Shown: positions 13,055 to 13,701 of the stretch, one piece after another
Layout of the letters: each line of letters opens with the position of its first letter
How positions within the stretch are numbered: the first letter of the stretch is position 1
Notes under the pieces: generated by a model
The model's database searches: none
What the model was told of the DNA's origin: nothing
The model's input: only the letters and a program-made list of their open reading frames with translations
Source: Planctomycetota bacterium
GTDB lineage: Bacteria; Planctomycetota; Phycisphaerae; Phycisphaerales; SM1A02
Reading direction: 5' to 3'
DNA length: 13,701 nucleotides
Assembly: GCA_003671065.1 (NCBI GenBank)
Contig: QWPU01000010.1
Coordinates: forward strand, 1 to 13,701
Program-made: the position numbers and the translations under genes

Positions 13055-13701
13055 TTACGAACTCCACAGCGCGAGCAGTCTGGAGAGATCACTCGCTCCA
13101 ATGCTGCCATCGCCGTCGAAATCGCACGCGCAGAAACCAGTGACAGGATCAGGGTCCGCACACGGTCCCCACACCGAAAGCAGGATCGAAAGATCTGCAG
13201 CGCCAATCGTGCCGTCGAGATTCAAATCCTCGGCGGCGCGATTTTTCATGGCCGCCGCGAGCGTAGAAATCATGCCGTAGCCGCGGATAAACAGGGGATC
13301 TGTCAGTCCAGTCGCTGCGAAATCGTTGGCGGTTGTCGTGAGCGCATCACGCACGCCTGTGACAGTGAGATCAGTGCGTGCTTGCATGAGCAGAGCGGTC
13401 GCGCCTGCAACAAGCGGCGTGGAAAGACTCGTGCCGCTCACGCCTTGGTATCCCGTGGCATTGGTGGAATGCACGCTCGCCACGCCGATGCCCCGCGCCA
13501 GTACTTCAGGCTTGACTCGACCATCAAACGATGGACCATCACTCGAGAACCCCGCGATCACTCCATCGCCGCCAGCGGCGCCACAAGTGATCACTTCCAA
13601 CGCATCGGCAGGCGCGATGAGGGTGAGCGTTGCAGGGTTTGCATCGTGACCCGCGTTGCCCGCAGCGGTAAGGCACACAAGACCATTCGCCGTCGCAATG
13701 T
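13055..13701 (-). CDS. S8 subtilisin-like serine peptidase with C-terminal dockerin-like domain (partial)
   Basis: The gene reads leftward and enters from the right edge; 214 C-terminal residues are visible and the frame is open to the edge. AAGN, about 15 residues in, supplies the oxyanion-hole Asn. SGTSLSTPLVAG holds the catalytic Ser (codon 13427-13429) in the subtilase GTSxxTP signature. The catalytic Asp and His lie outside the window. The last 57 residues contain two Ca-binding dockerin-type repeats, DLNLDGTIGAADLSILLSVWG and DFDGDGSIGASDLSRLLALWS (the first written in two parts: DLNLDGTIGA, ADLSILLSVWG). They are joined by a Cys-containing linker, GPCADPDPVTGFCAC. This tail matches the 'GC-type' dockerin end of Phycisphaerales exported proteins, thought to act in surface anchoring or sorting. 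The protein is probably secreted and surface-attached. In-frame GTG codons inside the fragment are not the true start. Confidence 0.88.
   Translation of the reverse strand, partial: IATANGLVCLTAAGNAGHDANPATLTLIAPADALEVITCGAAGGDGVIAGFSSDGPSFDGRVKPEVLARGIGVASVHSTNATGYQGVSGTSLSTPLVAGATALLMQARTDLTVTGVRDALTTTANDFAATGLTDPLFIRGYGMISTLAAAMKNRAAEDLNLDGTIGAADLSILLSVWGPCADPDPVTGFCACDFDGDGSIGASDLSRLLALWSS

Noticed and set aside
1..13701. Mobile element, CRISPR array, tRNA, rRNA or defence system
   Set aside because: I looked for transposase motifs, regularly spaced repeats, tRNA-like cloverleafs and nuclease/toxin motifs and saw none.

Overview
The window looks like a piece of a Planctomycetota chromosome, most likely from the Phycisphaerae/Phycisphaerales. 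Three things support this. The left edge carries the end of a DUF1501 protein. There are pseudopilins with RAFTLVEV-type leaders and an FADG-type C-terminal motif. The right edge carries a secreted subtilase ending in a paired dockerin-like repeat of the kind known from Phycisphaerales exported proteins. The DNA is moderately GC-rich and visibly full of GCGC/CGCG strings. I see no rRNA, tRNA, CRISPR array, transposase or phage gene.

Layout, left to right. 2-127: 3' end of a DUF1501 gene. 128-417: non-coding, with two small stem-loops and a promoter-like hexamer next to the following start. 418-2307: a fused serine-biosynthesis enzyme (phosphoserine phosphatase plus phosphoglycerate dehydrogenase with ACT domain). 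2330-2872: a TlpA-like thioredoxin lipoprotein with a clear Shine-Dalgarno (SD) sequence, 22 nt after the fusion gene. 2943-4025: a secreted Pro/Ala-rich protein, possibly LolA/DUF2092-like. 4093-6003: a large secreted protein with a transglutaminase-like Cys/His core. 6040-6834 and 6950-7729: two tandemly duplicated pseudopilins. 7726-8367: a small lipoprotein overlapping the second pseudopilin by 4 nt. 8403-12077: a 1224-residue fusion of an S9 (DPP-IV-type) peptidase and a formylglycine sulfatase. 12129-12212: a 27-codon leader ORF containing a strong hairpin. 12209-13048: a SIMPL/DUF541 membrane-anchored protein, overlapping the leader ORF by ATGA. 13055-13701, minus strand: C-terminal part of an S8 subtilase with a dockerin-like tail, converging on the SIMPL gene with 6 bp between them.

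Most genes encode cell-envelope or exported proteins; the serine-biosynthesis fusion is the only clear cytoplasmic metabolic enzyme. They do not form one obvious pathway. Likely units are serBA-tlpA, the pseudopilin/lipoprotein cluster, and leader-ORF/SIMPL.

The most noteworthy items are the two enzyme fusions, the organised leader of the SIMPL gene, and a recurring gene-start pattern. In that pattern a -10-like hexamer (TANNNT) sits exactly 6-7 nt before the ATG of genes that start a unit, which suggests leaderless transcripts, while genes inside units or behind a leader have SD sequences or overlapping starts. All calls were made by reading the sequence; no database search was run.
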